From NCBI GenBank assembly GCA_963790435.1, contig CAWBOI010000001.1, positions 1,550,001 through 1,614,000 of the forward strand: a DNA stretch of 64,000 nt, given 5' to 3'. Under the pieces are notes generated by a model, which saw only the letters and a program-made list of their open reading frames with translations, ran no database searches and had not been told where the DNA came from. Made by a program: the position numbers and the translations under genes. The first letter of the stretch is position 1, and each line of letters opens with the position of its first letter. This document shows, one piece after another, positions 49,040 to 58,829 of the stretch. This DNA is from Ilyomonas sp963790435 (GTDB taxonomy: Bacteria; Bacteroidota; Bacteroidia; Chitinophagales; Chitinophagaceae).

Positions 49040-49855
49040 ATGCAATCACCTTCATCACAAAAAACAACCGCTGTTATCAACACCATTTTATTTGTTGTGA
49101 TGATAGCTGCCAACTGCCTTTCTATCTTTTTACCCCTGAATGGAAAAACGCAAATGCAGTTGAGTGCACAGTATCCTAATTTGTTTACGCCGGCTGGTTT
49201 TACCTTTTCGGTGTGGAGCATTATTTATATGTTGCTGTTGGGTTTTATTGTTTACCAGATGTATGTTTTGTTTGCAGAACATCACCGCGATAAAAGCCGC
49301 ATCTTGTCTATCTCTCCGCTGTTTGCGGGTGTTTGCATTTGCAATGCAGCCTGGCTATTTGCCTGGCATTATGAATTGACAACACTGAGCATAATCATCA
49401 TGCTGGCGCACTTGTTTCTTCTAATCTTGATCAACGATCGTTTAAAGCTGGCAATCTCATGGAATCCTTTGCCATCAAAGCTTTGGATAGATATTCCTTT
49501 TAGTATTTATCTCGGCTGGATATATGTGGCAACCATTGCAAATATTACTGCCTGGTGCGTGAGCAAAGGGTTCGATCTTTCGTTTTTACCACCGCAGTTA
49601 TGGACGATTATCATGCTGGTTGCGGCTTTACTTATTGGCATGTTTTACGTGTTTACGCGCAACAATAAGTTTTTGGCTTTAACTATTGTATGGGCGTTTT
49701 ATGGAATCATCGTAAAACTAAAAAAAGCAAGGAACGATGAAGCGGATAATATTGTTCTGGCGGCTCACATTGCATTAGGTATTTTATTGCTCATCATTGT
49801 TCTCAATTCACTTCGGAGGCGTACTCCTGATTATACTACCAATTTACCGGCATGA
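49040..49855 (+). CDS. Tryptophan-rich membrane protein (TspO/MBR-like)
   Basis: A 271-residue polytopic protein with seven or eight hydrophobic segments. PNLFTPAGFTFSVWSIIYMLLLGF and GWIYVATIANITAW match the tryptophan-rich sensory/TspO-like pattern, but it is longer than the usual 160-residue TspO. The C-terminal NSLRRRTP tail is basic and cytoplasmic. Function unknown; ligand binding or transport is possible. Confidence 0.65.
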   Translation: MQSPSSQKTTAVINTILFVVMIAANCLSIFLPLNGKTQMQLSAQYPNLFTPAGFTFSVWSIIYMLLLGFIVYQMYVLFAEHHRDKSRILSISPLFAGVCICNAAWLFAWHYELTTLSIIIMLAHLFLLILINDRLKLAISWNPLPSKLWIDIPFSIYLGWIYVATIANITAWCVSKGFDLSFLPPQLWTIIMLVAALLIGMFYVFTRNNKFLALTIVWAFYGIIVKLKKARNDEADNIVLAAHIALGILLLIIVLNSLRRRTPDYTTNLPA

Positions 49856-49876
49856 TTTTTTTCGCTCTTTTTTATT

Positions 49877-50437
49877 ATGGAAAACAAACAACAAAACACC
49901 GCTATTCCGGATAGTAAATTCAAAGATGATTTAAAAGATTCACCCCGCGATGAAGAACGTTTACAACCCGAGAACACAACCATTGATATGCCTGATGTAA
50001 GCGACATACCCGGACAGGAAAACATAACAGTTCCTAATCTTGGTGAATTAAGCGATACCACCATCGCCGGTGAAGATGAAGAAGGCGATGAAATTTGGGC
50101 TGAAGATGTTGACACGGATGATGAAGTGCTGAAACCCGCAGACAAAGATTCTACTGTTTCTCAGCAAGAAAAAGATACTTTACAGCGCACCGAATCTGAT
50201 GTGCCGAGCAACGATAACACCAGCCTGCGCGCAGCAGCGTTAGATGCGTATGACGATGAAGGCGAGCCGCTGAATGAAGCTTCCGGCGCAACCGATGTTT
50301 CGGGCAAAGACTTAGATACAACCATCGTGATGAACGATGATGCAATGGAAGACATTGGCGAGGAAGATGAAGAAAACAACACGTATAGTTTAGGTGGCGA
50401 TGACAGCGATAACATAGAAGATTCAACTAATGGATAA
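49877..50437 (+). CDS. Acidic, probably disordered protein
   Basis: A 186-residue protein rich in D, E, N, S and T, with no hydrophobic segment and repeated D/E runs (GEDEEGDEIWAEDVDTDDE). No catalytic motif is visible. The internal repeat TTIDMPDVSD/TTIAGEDEEGDE/TTIVMNDDAMED suggests three related units. It lies 21 bp after the TspO-like gene on the same strand and is followed by a strong terminator. It may be a stress or nucleoid-associated acidic protein; unproven. Confidence 0.65.
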   Translation: MENKQQNTAIPDSKFKDDLKDSPRDEERLQPENTTIDMPDVSDIPGQENITVPNLGELSDTTIAGEDEEGDEIWAEDVDTDDEVLKPADKDSTVSQQEKDTLQRTESDVPSNDNTSLRAAALDAYDDEGEPLNEASGATDVSGKDLDTTIVMNDDAMEDIGEEDEENNTYSLGGDDSDNIEDSTNG

Positions 50438-50453
50438 AGCTTTTTTCACTAAG

Positions 50454-50493
50454 AAAAGCGCATAAAAGACGGTTTGTTTTTATGCGCTTTTTT
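50454..50493 (+). terminator. Strong intrinsic terminator
   Basis: A 14-bp stem (AAAAGCGCATAAAA at 50454-50467, complement at 50478-50491) is closed by a 10-nt loop and followed by T residues. It lies 17 bp after the acidic protein gene. The loop and right arm contain a GTTTGTTTTTA word. Confidence 0.8.
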
Positions 50494-50516
50494 GATTTCA
50501 GAAGGAATTGTTTTGT

Positions 50517-51434
50517 ATGAAGAAATGGATAAAACGAATTGGAAAGATCATAGTTGGAATTGTTGCTTTTTTCATAATTGCCTGTTTTGTTTTTGATGCT
50601 TTTGTTCAGTTTAGAATGAGCGATGAAGAATGGCTGGAGCTGTTTTCATCTCATCATATCAACGGCGAAATACACTACTTCACTTCAGAAGGCAAAACTG
50701 TTCGTTACATTTCTGCCGGAAGCGATACTTTGCCGACTATTGTTTTTATTCATGGTGCGCCCAGTTCGTCAAGCATTTATAAAATTTATTTTACCGATAG
50801 TTTGTTTTTGCACACTTTTCACGTGCTCGCAATTGATCGTCCGGGTTATGGCTATTCCGGTTTTGGAAAGCCGGTTACATCGCTTCAGCAACAAGCCGCT
50901 TTTGTAAAAGCCATGCTTCAAAATAGTGGCAAAATAAAACATCCTATTATTGTTGTGGGCGGTTCATATGGCACTTCTGTTGCCTGCCGCTTTGCAATGG
51001 ATGATCCGCAATTAGTGGATGGCTTGGTGCTTACCGGACCTTCGCTGGGAGCGGGTTTGGAACATACTTACTGGTTTACACCGGCAGTGGAAAACCCGCT
51101 GATTAACTGGTTCATTCCACGCATGTTTAAAAGTGCTAACGAAGAAAAAATCACGCACAGAGATGAGTTAACCCAAATGCTTCCCTACTGGAGAAATATC
51201 AGAGTTCCGGTGATGTACATGCAAGGAGAAAAGGATGGATTGATTGACACTTCCAATGCCTCATTTGCCAAAACGCATTTGGTGAATGCACCGTATATAT
51301 ACATTCATTTTTTTAAAGGCAGACCTCACTTCATTCCTTTTTCGGAACACGATTTTATCGAGAAGAAAATTTATGAAATGCTAGCACTCGTTCAGCAAGG
51401 CAACGGTAAAATAGCTTCATTTAATACAAAATAA
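50517..51434 (+). CDS. Alpha/beta hydrolase anchored by an N-terminal membrane segment
   Basis: About 305 residues from the ATG at 50517. A hydrophobic segment IIVGIVAFFIIACFVFDAFV (about 9-28) is a signal anchor. The hydrolase core has FIHGAPSSSS (oxyanion loop), the nucleophile motif VGGSYGTSVA (G-x-S-x-G), and late acidic and histidine residues at QGEKDGLID and GRPHFIPF. It probably acts in the periplasm on esters or lactones. No operon partner. Confidence 0.8.
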   Translation: MKKWIKRIGKIIVGIVAFFIIACFVFDAFVQFRMSDEEWLELFSSHHINGEIHYFTSEGKTVRYISAGSDTLPTIVFIHGAPSSSSIYKIYFTDSLFLHTFHVLAIDRPGYGYSGFGKPVTSLQQQAAFVKAMLQNSGKIKHPIIVVGGSYGTSVACRFAMDDPQLVDGLVLTGPSLGAGLEHTYWFTPAVENPLINWFIPRMFKSANEEKITHRDELTQMLPYWRNIRVPVMYMQGEKDGLIDTSNASFAKTHLVNAPYIYIHFFKGRPHFIPFSEHDFIEKKIYEMLALVQQGNGKIASFNTK

Positions 51435-51471
51435 AATTGCGGCAAAAACAAACGCTTTGTTGTAAAGAATT

Positions 51472-51560
51472 TTGAACCACAAAGACGGGAAGTAAAGAAG
51501 TTACTCGAAGTTTTCTTACTCTTTATGAACCTTTTTGTCCTTAGTGGCTTTGTGGTTCAA
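51472..51560. repeat. Palindromic repeat (TTGAACCACAAAG family)
   Basis: Arms TTGAACCACAAAG (51472-51484) and CTTTGTGGTTCAA (51548-51560) pair perfectly, with weaker pairing inside. It is related to the element at 4367-4438. It sits between the hydrolase gene and the sigma-factor gene. Confidence 0.6.
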
Positions 51561-51643
51561 ACTAACCACAAAAAATAATTGTTAACAAAGCAGCAATCTT
51601 TTTTAAAAGTTGTCTATTTTTATAGGGTAAATATTGCCAACGC

Positions 51644-52228
51644 ATGAGTTATGAAGTGTTGATTTCCGGTTGCCTGCAAAACGATCCGGCCGCACAACGC
51701 GAACTGTACAACCGGTTTAGCCCGAAAATGCTATCGGTATGCTATCGGTATGCGCAAAGTCGCGAAGATGCAGAAGATATGTTGCAGGAAGGCTTTATCA
51801 AAATTTTTACCCAGATTCACACCTTTGAAAGCAAAGGCACGTTTGAAGGCTGGGTACGCCGCATCATTGTGCATACCTGCATTAATTTTCTAAAGAAGTA
51901 TAAAAAGTTTACTGACAATGTTGACCTTGCTCATGCCAGTGCCCTGCAGGTAAAAGAAGAAACCCTGCCTTCCATTATGCAGGCAAAGCAGGTAATTGAG
52001 TGCATCAGGTTATTGCCCATCGGGTATCGTACAGTTTTGAATTTATACGCCATTGAAGGATATAGCCATAAAGAAATTGCAGTGATGCTTGACATTGAAG
52101 AAAGCACCAGCCGAAGCCAGTACACCCGCTCGCGCAACATGCTTGAGACAATTTTAATAAAGAAAAGAGTTATTGAAAAACCAAACGACGAAGCTGATTG
52201 GCTAACGTCGTTAACCACAACAAATTAA
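51644..52228 (+). CDS. ECF RNA polymerase sigma factor
   Basis: A 194-residue sigma-70 family ECF factor. Region 2 is at about 20-85 (NRFSPKMLSVCYRYAQSREDAEDMLQEGFIKIF, with EGWVRRIIVHTCINFLKK). Region 4 is at about 125-175 with the helix-turn-helix GYSHKEIAVMLDIEESTSRSQYTRSRNML. No region 3 and no extra domains. Its end overlaps the frame of the next gene's upstream extension and the true downstream start is 6 bp on, so the two are one operon. The neighbour is a candidate anti-sigma factor. Confidence 0.93.
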   Translation: MSYEVLISGCLQNDPAAQRELYNRFSPKMLSVCYRYAQSREDAEDMLQEGFIKIFTQIHTFESKGTFEGWVRRIIVHTCINFLKKYKKFTDNVDLAHASALQVKEETLPSIMQAKQVIECIRLLPIGYRTVLNLYAIEGYSHKEIAVMLDIEESTSRSQYTRSRNMLETILIKKRVIEKPNDEADWLTSLTTTN

Positions 52229-52233
52229 CTGCA

Positions 52234-53709
52234 ATGAGCAATCCTTTACATACAAACGATTTGGAAATCTTCCTTCAAAAGGAGGCGGGTAATCACCGCA
52301 TGTATCCTGCCGACAAAATATGGCGGAACATACAAAAGGAAATTCACGGCGAAGGAAGATGGCCTGCACTTACTTTCGTTTCTATTTTTATTATCAGTGC
52401 CTTAGTAGTTTGCACGTTGATGGTGAAGCCCGAAGAACGCATGCATAAAAACACAATTGTTTATTCGACACAAAAAGAAGTTGCTGTTAGCAAAACAAAA
52501 TCAAACACGAAAGATGCAGTGGCAGCAACCCCTGTGCAAAATGCTTACACTGAAACGATAACGCAGCAAACCTTGCAGCAGGTAAGTAAGGACATTATTG
52601 CACGCAGCCAAAACCAAACTACTCTACAACCGCTTGCCCTTACGCAGCAATCTTTGTTTTTGATTGAAAACAAGCCGGCACAAACCATAAATGAAACCGC
52701 ACTTGCAACCACAAAAATAACCAAACAAGAAGCTGCAATACCCACCCTGGTTGAAGCTGCGCAGAGTAACAAACTTAATGAAACAGCCACCCAGCTTGCT
52801 GTTGCCAAACCTGTATCCAATTATTTTAGCTCTGAAGCTTTACTGAATGTAGATGTGCAGAAACAACCCGCTTACGACCTTTCTTCTTTTTATAACATAG
52901 ATGATATCTGGAGAAACTTTCCACTGCTTCATGCCAGAGATGTGTTGCGTAGAAAGTTGTCGCACCTAAGCTTTGAGCTTTACATTACACCATCTGTTAG
53001 CTACCGCGAGTTAAATAGCGCAAATGGCAAAGCGGCGCGTTCTTACGCCGCCATTGCAGGCAACAGCAATTACCAGTTGGATGAAAATCACTCTGCAAAG
53101 CATTTGCCTGCCCTGGGCGCCGAAATTGGTTTTGCATTGGGATATAAATTGAGCAATGCACTTACCCTCAAAGGCGGCCTGCAGCTCAATATGCGTCAGT
53201 ATGGAGTGAGAACGTATGGCACGCAATACAACAATACACCGGATGCAAGAACAGTAAATACGGTAAACAATGCTTTGCCGGGTAATGATATAGATGATGC
53301 AACTGCATCAAGCAATGTAGTTGCTGGCACAAAACTGCAAACATTTTACAACCGGTATTACCAGGTTGCTGCACCTGTGGGTATTGACTGGCGCGTTTTC
53401 ACATCGGACAATGGAAGACTTACTGTGCATACAGCATTTGCTGTGCAACCTACTTACACGTTTGATAAACCTTCTTTTGTTATCAGCACTGGTCCGAAAA
53501 GTTTTGTTGATGGGTCGTCCATTTTGCGCAACTGGAATGTAAATTCGGCTGCGGAAGCTTATGTAAGTTATAAGATGGGTGCGTTCCGCTGGCAGATTGG
53601 TCCACAGGTTCGCTACCAGCATTTGTCAACGTTTTCAAGCTCCTATCCTGTTCGTGAACACCTGATTGATTATGGTGTGAAGATCGGCCTTACCAAATCG
53701 TTGGATTGA
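52234..53709 (+). CDS. Membrane protein with outer-membrane-barrel-like C-terminus; candidate anti-sigma partner
   Basis: About 491 residues from the ATG at 52234. A short N-terminal cytoplasmic part (about 1-38, LEIFLQKEAGNHRMYPADKIWRNIQKEIHG) is followed by one membrane segment (PALTFVSIFIISALVVCTLMV). A long Gln/Thr-rich linker (about 60-210) leads to a beta-rich domain with barrel-like strands (SFELYITPSVSYREL, ALGAEIGFALGYKLSN, RWQIGPQVRYQHLS). Position after an ECF sigma factor suggests control of it. The mixed topology is unusual. Confidence 0.7.
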   Translation: MSNPLHTNDLEIFLQKEAGNHRMYPADKIWRNIQKEIHGEGRWPALTFVSIFIISALVVCTLMVKPEERMHKNTIVYSTQKEVAVSKTKSNTKDAVAATPVQNAYTETITQQTLQQVSKDIIARSQNQTTLQPLALTQQSLFLIENKPAQTINETALATTKITKQEAAIPTLVEAAQSNKLNETATQLAVAKPVSNYFSSEALLNVDVQKQPAYDLSSFYNIDDIWRNFPLLHARDVLRRKLSHLSFELYITPSVSYRELNSANGKAARSYAAIAGNSNYQLDENHSAKHLPALGAEIGFALGYKLSNALTLKGGLQLNMRQYGVRTYGTQYNNTPDARTVNTVNNALPGNDIDDATASSNVVAGTKLQTFYNRYYQVAAPVGIDWRVFTSDNGRLTVHTAFAVQPTYTFDKPSFVISTGPKSFVDGSSILRNWNVNSAAEAYVSYKMGAFRWQIGPQVRYQHLSTFSSSYPVREHLIDYGVKIGLTKSLD

Positions 53710-54279
53710 TTTTTTGAACCGCGAAGACTCAAAGATTATTCACATACATTTTTACTGCACCCCGATAAGATTTAATAAAACTTATCGGGGTTTGTTTTTA
53801 TGGATATTGTGGAACCGCTAATACACGAAGTTTGGTTTTGTACATTTTCTTTACGTCCTTGCGAGACACGAAGCAATCTGTTGATAGAACAATAAACCAG
53901 CCGGTGAGTTGTGAGTAGTGAATGGTGAGTGAATAAAGCTAACAGCTTCATTGCGTATAAAATGGATGTATTGTACAACATAGATTGCTTCGTTCCCTGC
54001 CTACCGGCAGGGAACGAAGCAAGGACGGGTGCAGCAACTTCACTATACACTCTCTTTTTCCTGTGTTGATTTGTGTCTTAGCGGTTTATAAATTTGAGTT
54101 TGGAAATGCGCAATTCTTTTCTGAACCTACCTGTGCCGGTAGGCAGGCGCAACAGGCAATCAACAAGAGGCTCAAAAGATGGGTACATAAAACTGTATTT
54201 TGTATTCTTCATTATTATCTAATTCATCCCAAACATCTCATTTATTTCAGTTCAAACCATCTTCATTTCTTTGTTTTTA
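53710..54279. repeat. Composite repeat region with nested palindromes
   Basis: No gene in 570 bp. Outer arms AACCGCTAATACAC (53813-53826) and GTGTCTTAGCGGTT (54073-54086) enclose an inner element at about 53853-54028. That element's right end is a perfect 17-bp hairpin (53985-54001/54006-54022, TTGCTTCGTTCCCTGCC and complement). A further CCTACC/GGTAGG hairpin lies near 54128-54145. A partial GAACCGCGAAGACTCAAAG copy occurs at 53716-53734. Confidence 0.6.
53760..53800 (+). terminator. Terminator of the sigma/partner operon
   Basis: Stem CCCCGATAAG (53760-53769) and CTTATCGGGG (53781-53790) is perfect over 10 bp and is followed by TTTGTTTTT. It lies 51 bp after the partner-gene stop. Confidence 0.78.
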
Positions 54280-57099
54280 TCAAAAAATACTGGTGGGTAA
54301 TATAAGCGTCCATTGGTTAGGTTGAACGTTTTGAATGTTGTAATCCAACAGTCGTGAATACCGCAATCCGACGGTTATATCCTGCTCATTCCACCAACGC
54401 ATATCTATATAAATTTCTGTTCCGGCTGAACGAAAATTGTATTGGTAATGCTGGTTGTTGGCATTGCCTTCTATGCGTGCCCAGTCGAAAAACAAATTGG
54501 CACGGATTCGTTTCACATACAAAAGATTGGCAAAACCAAAGTCGGGATATGCCAACGGCAAATGATAGTTAATTCCTGCTTTGTACATGGAGGGAAAGTT
54601 AGGCGCAGAATAGCCACGTGCAAACGGAAAACCATTGGGAAAACTGTAATTGAAAAAGTTGTTGGAATGTTGAAAGGTCTGCGTTTGGTAAGCCGCATCT
54701 AACACAAGGCTGTGATTGGCAGAAAAAGAAGGCAAAAACAAAGATCCGCTGACGAAAAACTGGTTGGCCGAATGGCTGCTGGCAAGCTTGCGATACTGCA
54801 AAAAAACTCTTTGCGCCCAATGCGGATAAATGTTTTGCAACGCTTGCTGCTTTGCGCCTGAATACAGCAACTGCGTTTGAAAATAACCGTTGGTAAAGTT
54901 ATGAACCTGCTCTTTTGCGCTGCCCGTAAACTGCGGATTGCTAAAACCAAAAGCCGCAGTTGTAGTAAGATAACGATATTGATTGCCGCCACTAAAGTTA
55001 AGAGGCAATTGTAAACCGGCAATGCCATTTAATTCATTGTAGGTAAACTTGTTTCCGCGCGAATTATAAGTGCTTCTGCCAAAGGTTTCTGATACATTAA
55101 CAAACGGTTGCACATACGAAACGCCATACGTTATGTTGTAACCGATTTGATGATCGTTTTCGTTTTGATTGTAGTTGTAATAAACCTGGTTTTGAATGGT
55201 GCTTAAAATATTTTCTCCATACAAAGTCAATGAAAATATTGGGTTGGAGTAATCGGGTTGCAGCGAATGAAAATTGAACGGATTGCTAAGTTTAGAATAG
55301 CGTTGTGTGAGATAACGCTTTGATGCTGGAACACCTGCCAGTGTTGCATTTGCAGGTTTATCAAACGGCTTTTTCACATACAACCCAACCAATGTATCAG
55401 CTGATAAATTGACTGGTTGCCATTGTGGTAAAAGTGTTCCCAAACGATAACCTGATGAAGTAAAAACAGAAGCTACCACGCTATCCTTGTTGATGATGCC
55501 GCCATACAAACCGGTTTGACAATTGGCAAGCCTGTAGTTTGTTTTTGTGCTAAAAACAAATGCCCAGATTTCATCTTTTCCCCTGTTGGAGCAGGAGTAC
55601 AAAATAGTATCGCCCTGCACTTGTGGAAAGCCAAGAATGCGGTTGGCGAACGGCAATAAAACACTTGTTTGCTTTGTATCTAAATTCCATTGCTGCAAGC
55701 TCATTTCGCCGTTTGTTTTTCGCAGCATAAAGAAGATGCTTTTATCGTCAAAAGCAAACTTGGGATATGAATAAATTTCGTTGTCGTTGTTGGTGAGCGA
55801 TGTAATTTTCTTTCCTTCCAAATCTAAAACATCAAGCGTGGAATGTTGTTGCGGCGAAAGCGAAACAGCAGCAATCTGTTTTCCATCGTGCGAAACATCA
55901 GGCGAAAAATACCGCGTTTTGTGCGTGATGGTTTGTTCATGCTAGGTGGTTAAATCTACCAGTTTGATAATGCTGTATTGACGGTATGCCCAACGTCTAT
56001 CGGGCTGATAAACAGCATATACAATTTTGTTGTTATTGTACGAAAAGTAATCATCGTTGGTGATGTTTTGCAACGCAAGCCTTTTCTCTTTTCCATCAGT
56101 AGTAATATGATAAAAATAAGGCAGCGTTTTATAGCTTCTTTTCAATACAATTATTCCGCCGTTGCCATCCGAATAAGGATAGCGGTAATCAATTACATTT
56201 CTTTTTTGCGTTGCCGTTATCCACGAAACATTGTTTTGTTTTTGTGCTTCCCATTGTTGCTGGTAAAAAGAAAATGCATCGTTTACAAATGCTTTGAAAT
56301 CCAGTTGTGATGCGGCTTTCACATTCGCCTGCAAAGGATAAAGGAGAGGCTTGAAACGGACTGCACCGTCAGTAACGGTTTTCCAGAAATCATCACCAAA
56401 TTGTTCTCGTCCATAACTCACCAGCATGTAGCCCAGCGGATAATGATCGGGCACATAACTTTTATAAGAACCGTTGCGCAGCTTCATATAATTGTACCGT
56501 TTGCCTTCGTAAAAAAGGGCTTTGTAACCATTAAAAAAATTGGGCAACCGGCCTCTGCCCTGCTTTGATAATAAAGTTTCATTGTAAACAGCATCGCCTT
56601 CAAAAAACCAGTTGGGAATGGCAGCATCGTTTGCCAACGCCTGACCGTTCTGACCAAATAAATCATAGGCAATTCCTGATAAGCCTTTGCGAAAGTTGTT
56701 GTATTGTTCTACATGCCGGTATTCATGAATGGAAAGCAAATCGGTAACACTTTGTGCGCCTTCTTCAAACGCGTTTTGTGGTGTGGTAAGATAATATTCA
56801 CTGCGAAACGGACCTAAGGCAACATAGCCATTGAAATAGGTAAGCTCATTGCGAAGAATAATGTTGATGCGATGTAAATCGTTACCAATGGTTGGTGTGA
56901 ATGTTCGTTGCTGATAATGAATTAAAGCCGCTACGCGTTGCGCCAAAGAGTCTTCTCCTGCGGGATAAATGATGCGTGCGGTATCGGTTTTAATTTGCTT
57001 CCATTTGATGTTGGCCGGTGTGCCGCTGAATACTTGCGCATGCAAATAAATTGAGGCAAAAACAAAAGGCACAACGCATAGCCACTTTCTCATTTTCAT
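54280..57099 (-). CDS. HExxH metallopeptidase-like, propeller and barrel protein, with in-frame TAG
   Basis: Reading through one TAG (55942-55944) gives a single 939-residue protein. A signal peptide (WLCVVPFVFASIYLHAQ) is followed by a gluzincin (peptidase MA-like) domain with H125-E-Y-R-H129 and E167 in WFFEGDAVYNE. A TolB/WD40-like propeller follows at about 300-610 (RYFSPDVSHDGKQIAAVS). The C-terminus is a barrel of about 325 residues ending in TSIF, typical of Omp85-like outer-membrane strands. The frame is unbroken across the TAG (DLTT-stop-HEQTITHKTRYFSPD), so CAG or AAG is the likely original. Start ATG at 57099. It is divergent from the lipoprotein gene at 57291. Confidence 0.8.
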
Positions 57100-57290
57100 A
57101 AACAATAAAAATAAGAAAGAAGAGGTATTGCGAAGAAAGAAAAGAGAAGCAGCGTTGAGAATGGGAACGAAAACAAAATAATGATGTCTAAAACACGTTA
57201 CAATACTGGTGTAAGCAATATAAAAAAAAATGGCTTACCATTAAACTATACGGGTGTAAGTACATCTTATCGCTCACAAAAAATTCAATT

Positions 57291-58160
57291 ATGACCAAAA
57301 CATTCCCGCTTCTCTTTTTATTATCTTGTTTTTGTTTCGCTCTTATGTATTCGTGTAACAAAAGCAATGATAACAGCAACACAAACAACAGCAACACCGA
57401 AACCTCTACCAGCCAGGACTATGCTTTTGCACAAACTACTAATGATGATGCAGCTTCTGCAAGTTCTCAATTGGAAGACGACAGGCTTTCAGGTTCGGTA
57501 AGCGTCAGTGGCTCTATTACCGGTTCAGCAGATGGTTTACTGCTTGGGTCGTGTGCAACTGTTACTGTTGATACCACCGTCAAACCACATATACTAACCA
57601 TTGACTTTGGCAGTACCAATTGCTTGTGTTTTGATGGTAAATACCGCAAGGGAAAAATCGTGGTTTCTTTCACAGGACGATACCGCGATTCTGCCAGTAT
57701 GCACACCATCAGCTTCAGCAATTATTATGTGAACAATTACAAAGTTGAAGGCTCGCAAACCGTAGTGAATGAAGGTCATAATGCAAAAGGAAACCTTTCG
57801 TTTTCTATTCAAACCAACACCACCATCACCGATACTACAGGTAAGCAACTTACGTTTACATCTAACCGCACAAGAGAATGGATTGCAGGTGAAAACACCA
57901 AAGGATGGCATGGCTGGAGCGATGATGTGTACAGCATTACAGGCACAGCCAGTGGCACCGGATTTAATGGCGCATCCTTCAATGCCAGCATTACAAATCC
58001 ATTGATTGTTGCTTTGAATTGCCAATGGGTAGAAAAAGGAACCATTGCTTTTACACCCAGCGGAAAATTAACCCGCACAATTGACTTTGGAGACGGAACC
58101 TGCGATAGTAAAGCAACCGTAACCATTGCAGGCATTACATTTCCCATCACGCTCCGATAA
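57291..58160 (+). CDS. Lipoprotein of unknown function
   Basis: A 289-residue lipoprotein with lipobox LMYSC (about residues 18-22) and a Ser/Asn/Thr-rich linker to about residue 60. The mature part repeats a pattern: HILTIDFGSTNCLCFDGKYRKGKIVVSFTGRYRD, then TFTSNRTREWIAGE, then LTRTIDFGDGTCDSKATVTIAG. The two IDFG(S/D)xxC units suggest an internal duplication with cysteine pairs. I do not know the function. It is followed by a 14-bp terminator. Confidence 0.72.
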   Translation: MTKTFPLLFLLSCFCFALMYSCNKSNDNSNTNNSNTETSTSQDYAFAQTTNDDAASASSQLEDDRLSGSVSVSGSITGSADGLLLGSCATVTVDTTVKPHILTIDFGSTNCLCFDGKYRKGKIVVSFTGRYRDSASMHTISFSNYYVNNYKVEGSQTVVNEGHNAKGNLSFSIQTNTTITDTTGKQLTFTSNRTREWIAGENTKGWHGWSDDVYSITGTASGTGFNGASFNASITNPLIVALNCQWVEKGTIAFTPSGKLTRTIDFGDGTCDSKATVTIAGITFPITLR

Positions 58161-58185
58161 CAGGTTTTTATTGATATCTTTTATA

Positions 58186-58229
58186 GGTTAGCAATGAAAT
58201 ACAATCGCTTTCATTGCTAACCTTTTTTT
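58186..58229 (+). terminator. Strong intrinsic terminator
   Basis: GGTTAGCAATGAAA (58186-58199) and TTTCATTGCTAACC (58209-58222) form a perfect 14-bp stem with a 9-nt loop and a run of seven T. It lies 25 bp after the lipoprotein stop. Confidence 0.88.
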
Positions 58230-58309
58230 GTTTTGCAGACTTTTGTTGTTGGCAAGCCTTTTTCTGTATGATTGGTATCATCACTAAGTAAATACTTTAT
58301 CATTTTACT

Positions 58310-58825
58310 ATGCAACCAACACCGCTCATTCTCACTGCAACATTAGATGAACCATCAAACTTCTTTTTCAATACAAAAAGAAAACAACACTTTCCGGCTG
58401 AACGAAACTTTATAGATGCGCATCTTACTTTATTTTATCATTTGCCTGACGAAGCAAACATCATCAACACTTTACAGGGCCTTTGTCATCAACAAAAACA
58501 AATAGAGTTAGCAATTACGCAGCCGGTAAGCATTGGCAAAGGCGTAGCTTATAAAGTAGAAAGCAAAGCGTTGGCATCATTGCACAAAATACTGCAAAAA
58601 CAATGGATTGATAAGCTTACAATGCAAGACAGGCAAGGGTTGTGGCCACATATAACGGTGCAAAACAAAGTATCTGCACAACAAGCAAAACAAACATTGG
58701 AAGAAATAACAAACGGGTTTGTGCCGTTTACTGCTTTTGCAGTTGGGTTGCAACTTTGGAAATATTTGAACGGCCCCTGGGAAGAAGGGAAAGGGTTTGT
58801 TTTTGCAGGAAAAGTTGAGGGGTAA
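58310..58825 (+). CDS. 2'-5' RNA ligase / LigT-type phosphoesterase
   Basis: A 171-residue 2H phosphoesterase superfamily protein. Both catalytic H-x-T motifs are present: H38-L-T40 in DAHLTLFYHL and H114-I-T116 in WPHITVQNK. It would act on 2',3'-cyclic phosphates or related nucleotides in the cytoplasm. It stands between a terminator and an inverted repeat, so it appears monocistronic. Confidence 0.85.
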   Translation: MQPTPLILTATLDEPSNFFFNTKRKQHFPAERNFIDAHLTLFYHLPDEANIINTLQGLCHQQKQIELAITQPVSIGKGVAYKVESKALASLHKILQKQWIDKLTMQDRQGLWPHITVQNKVSAQQAKQTLEEITNGFVPFTAFAVGLQLWKYLNGPWEEGKGFVFAGKVEG

Positions 58826-58829
58826 GAAT

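Noticed and set aside
54280..55821. Separate gene starting after the TAG
   Set aside because: The frame continues without interruption from the upstream part through the TAG, and the propeller domain spans it.
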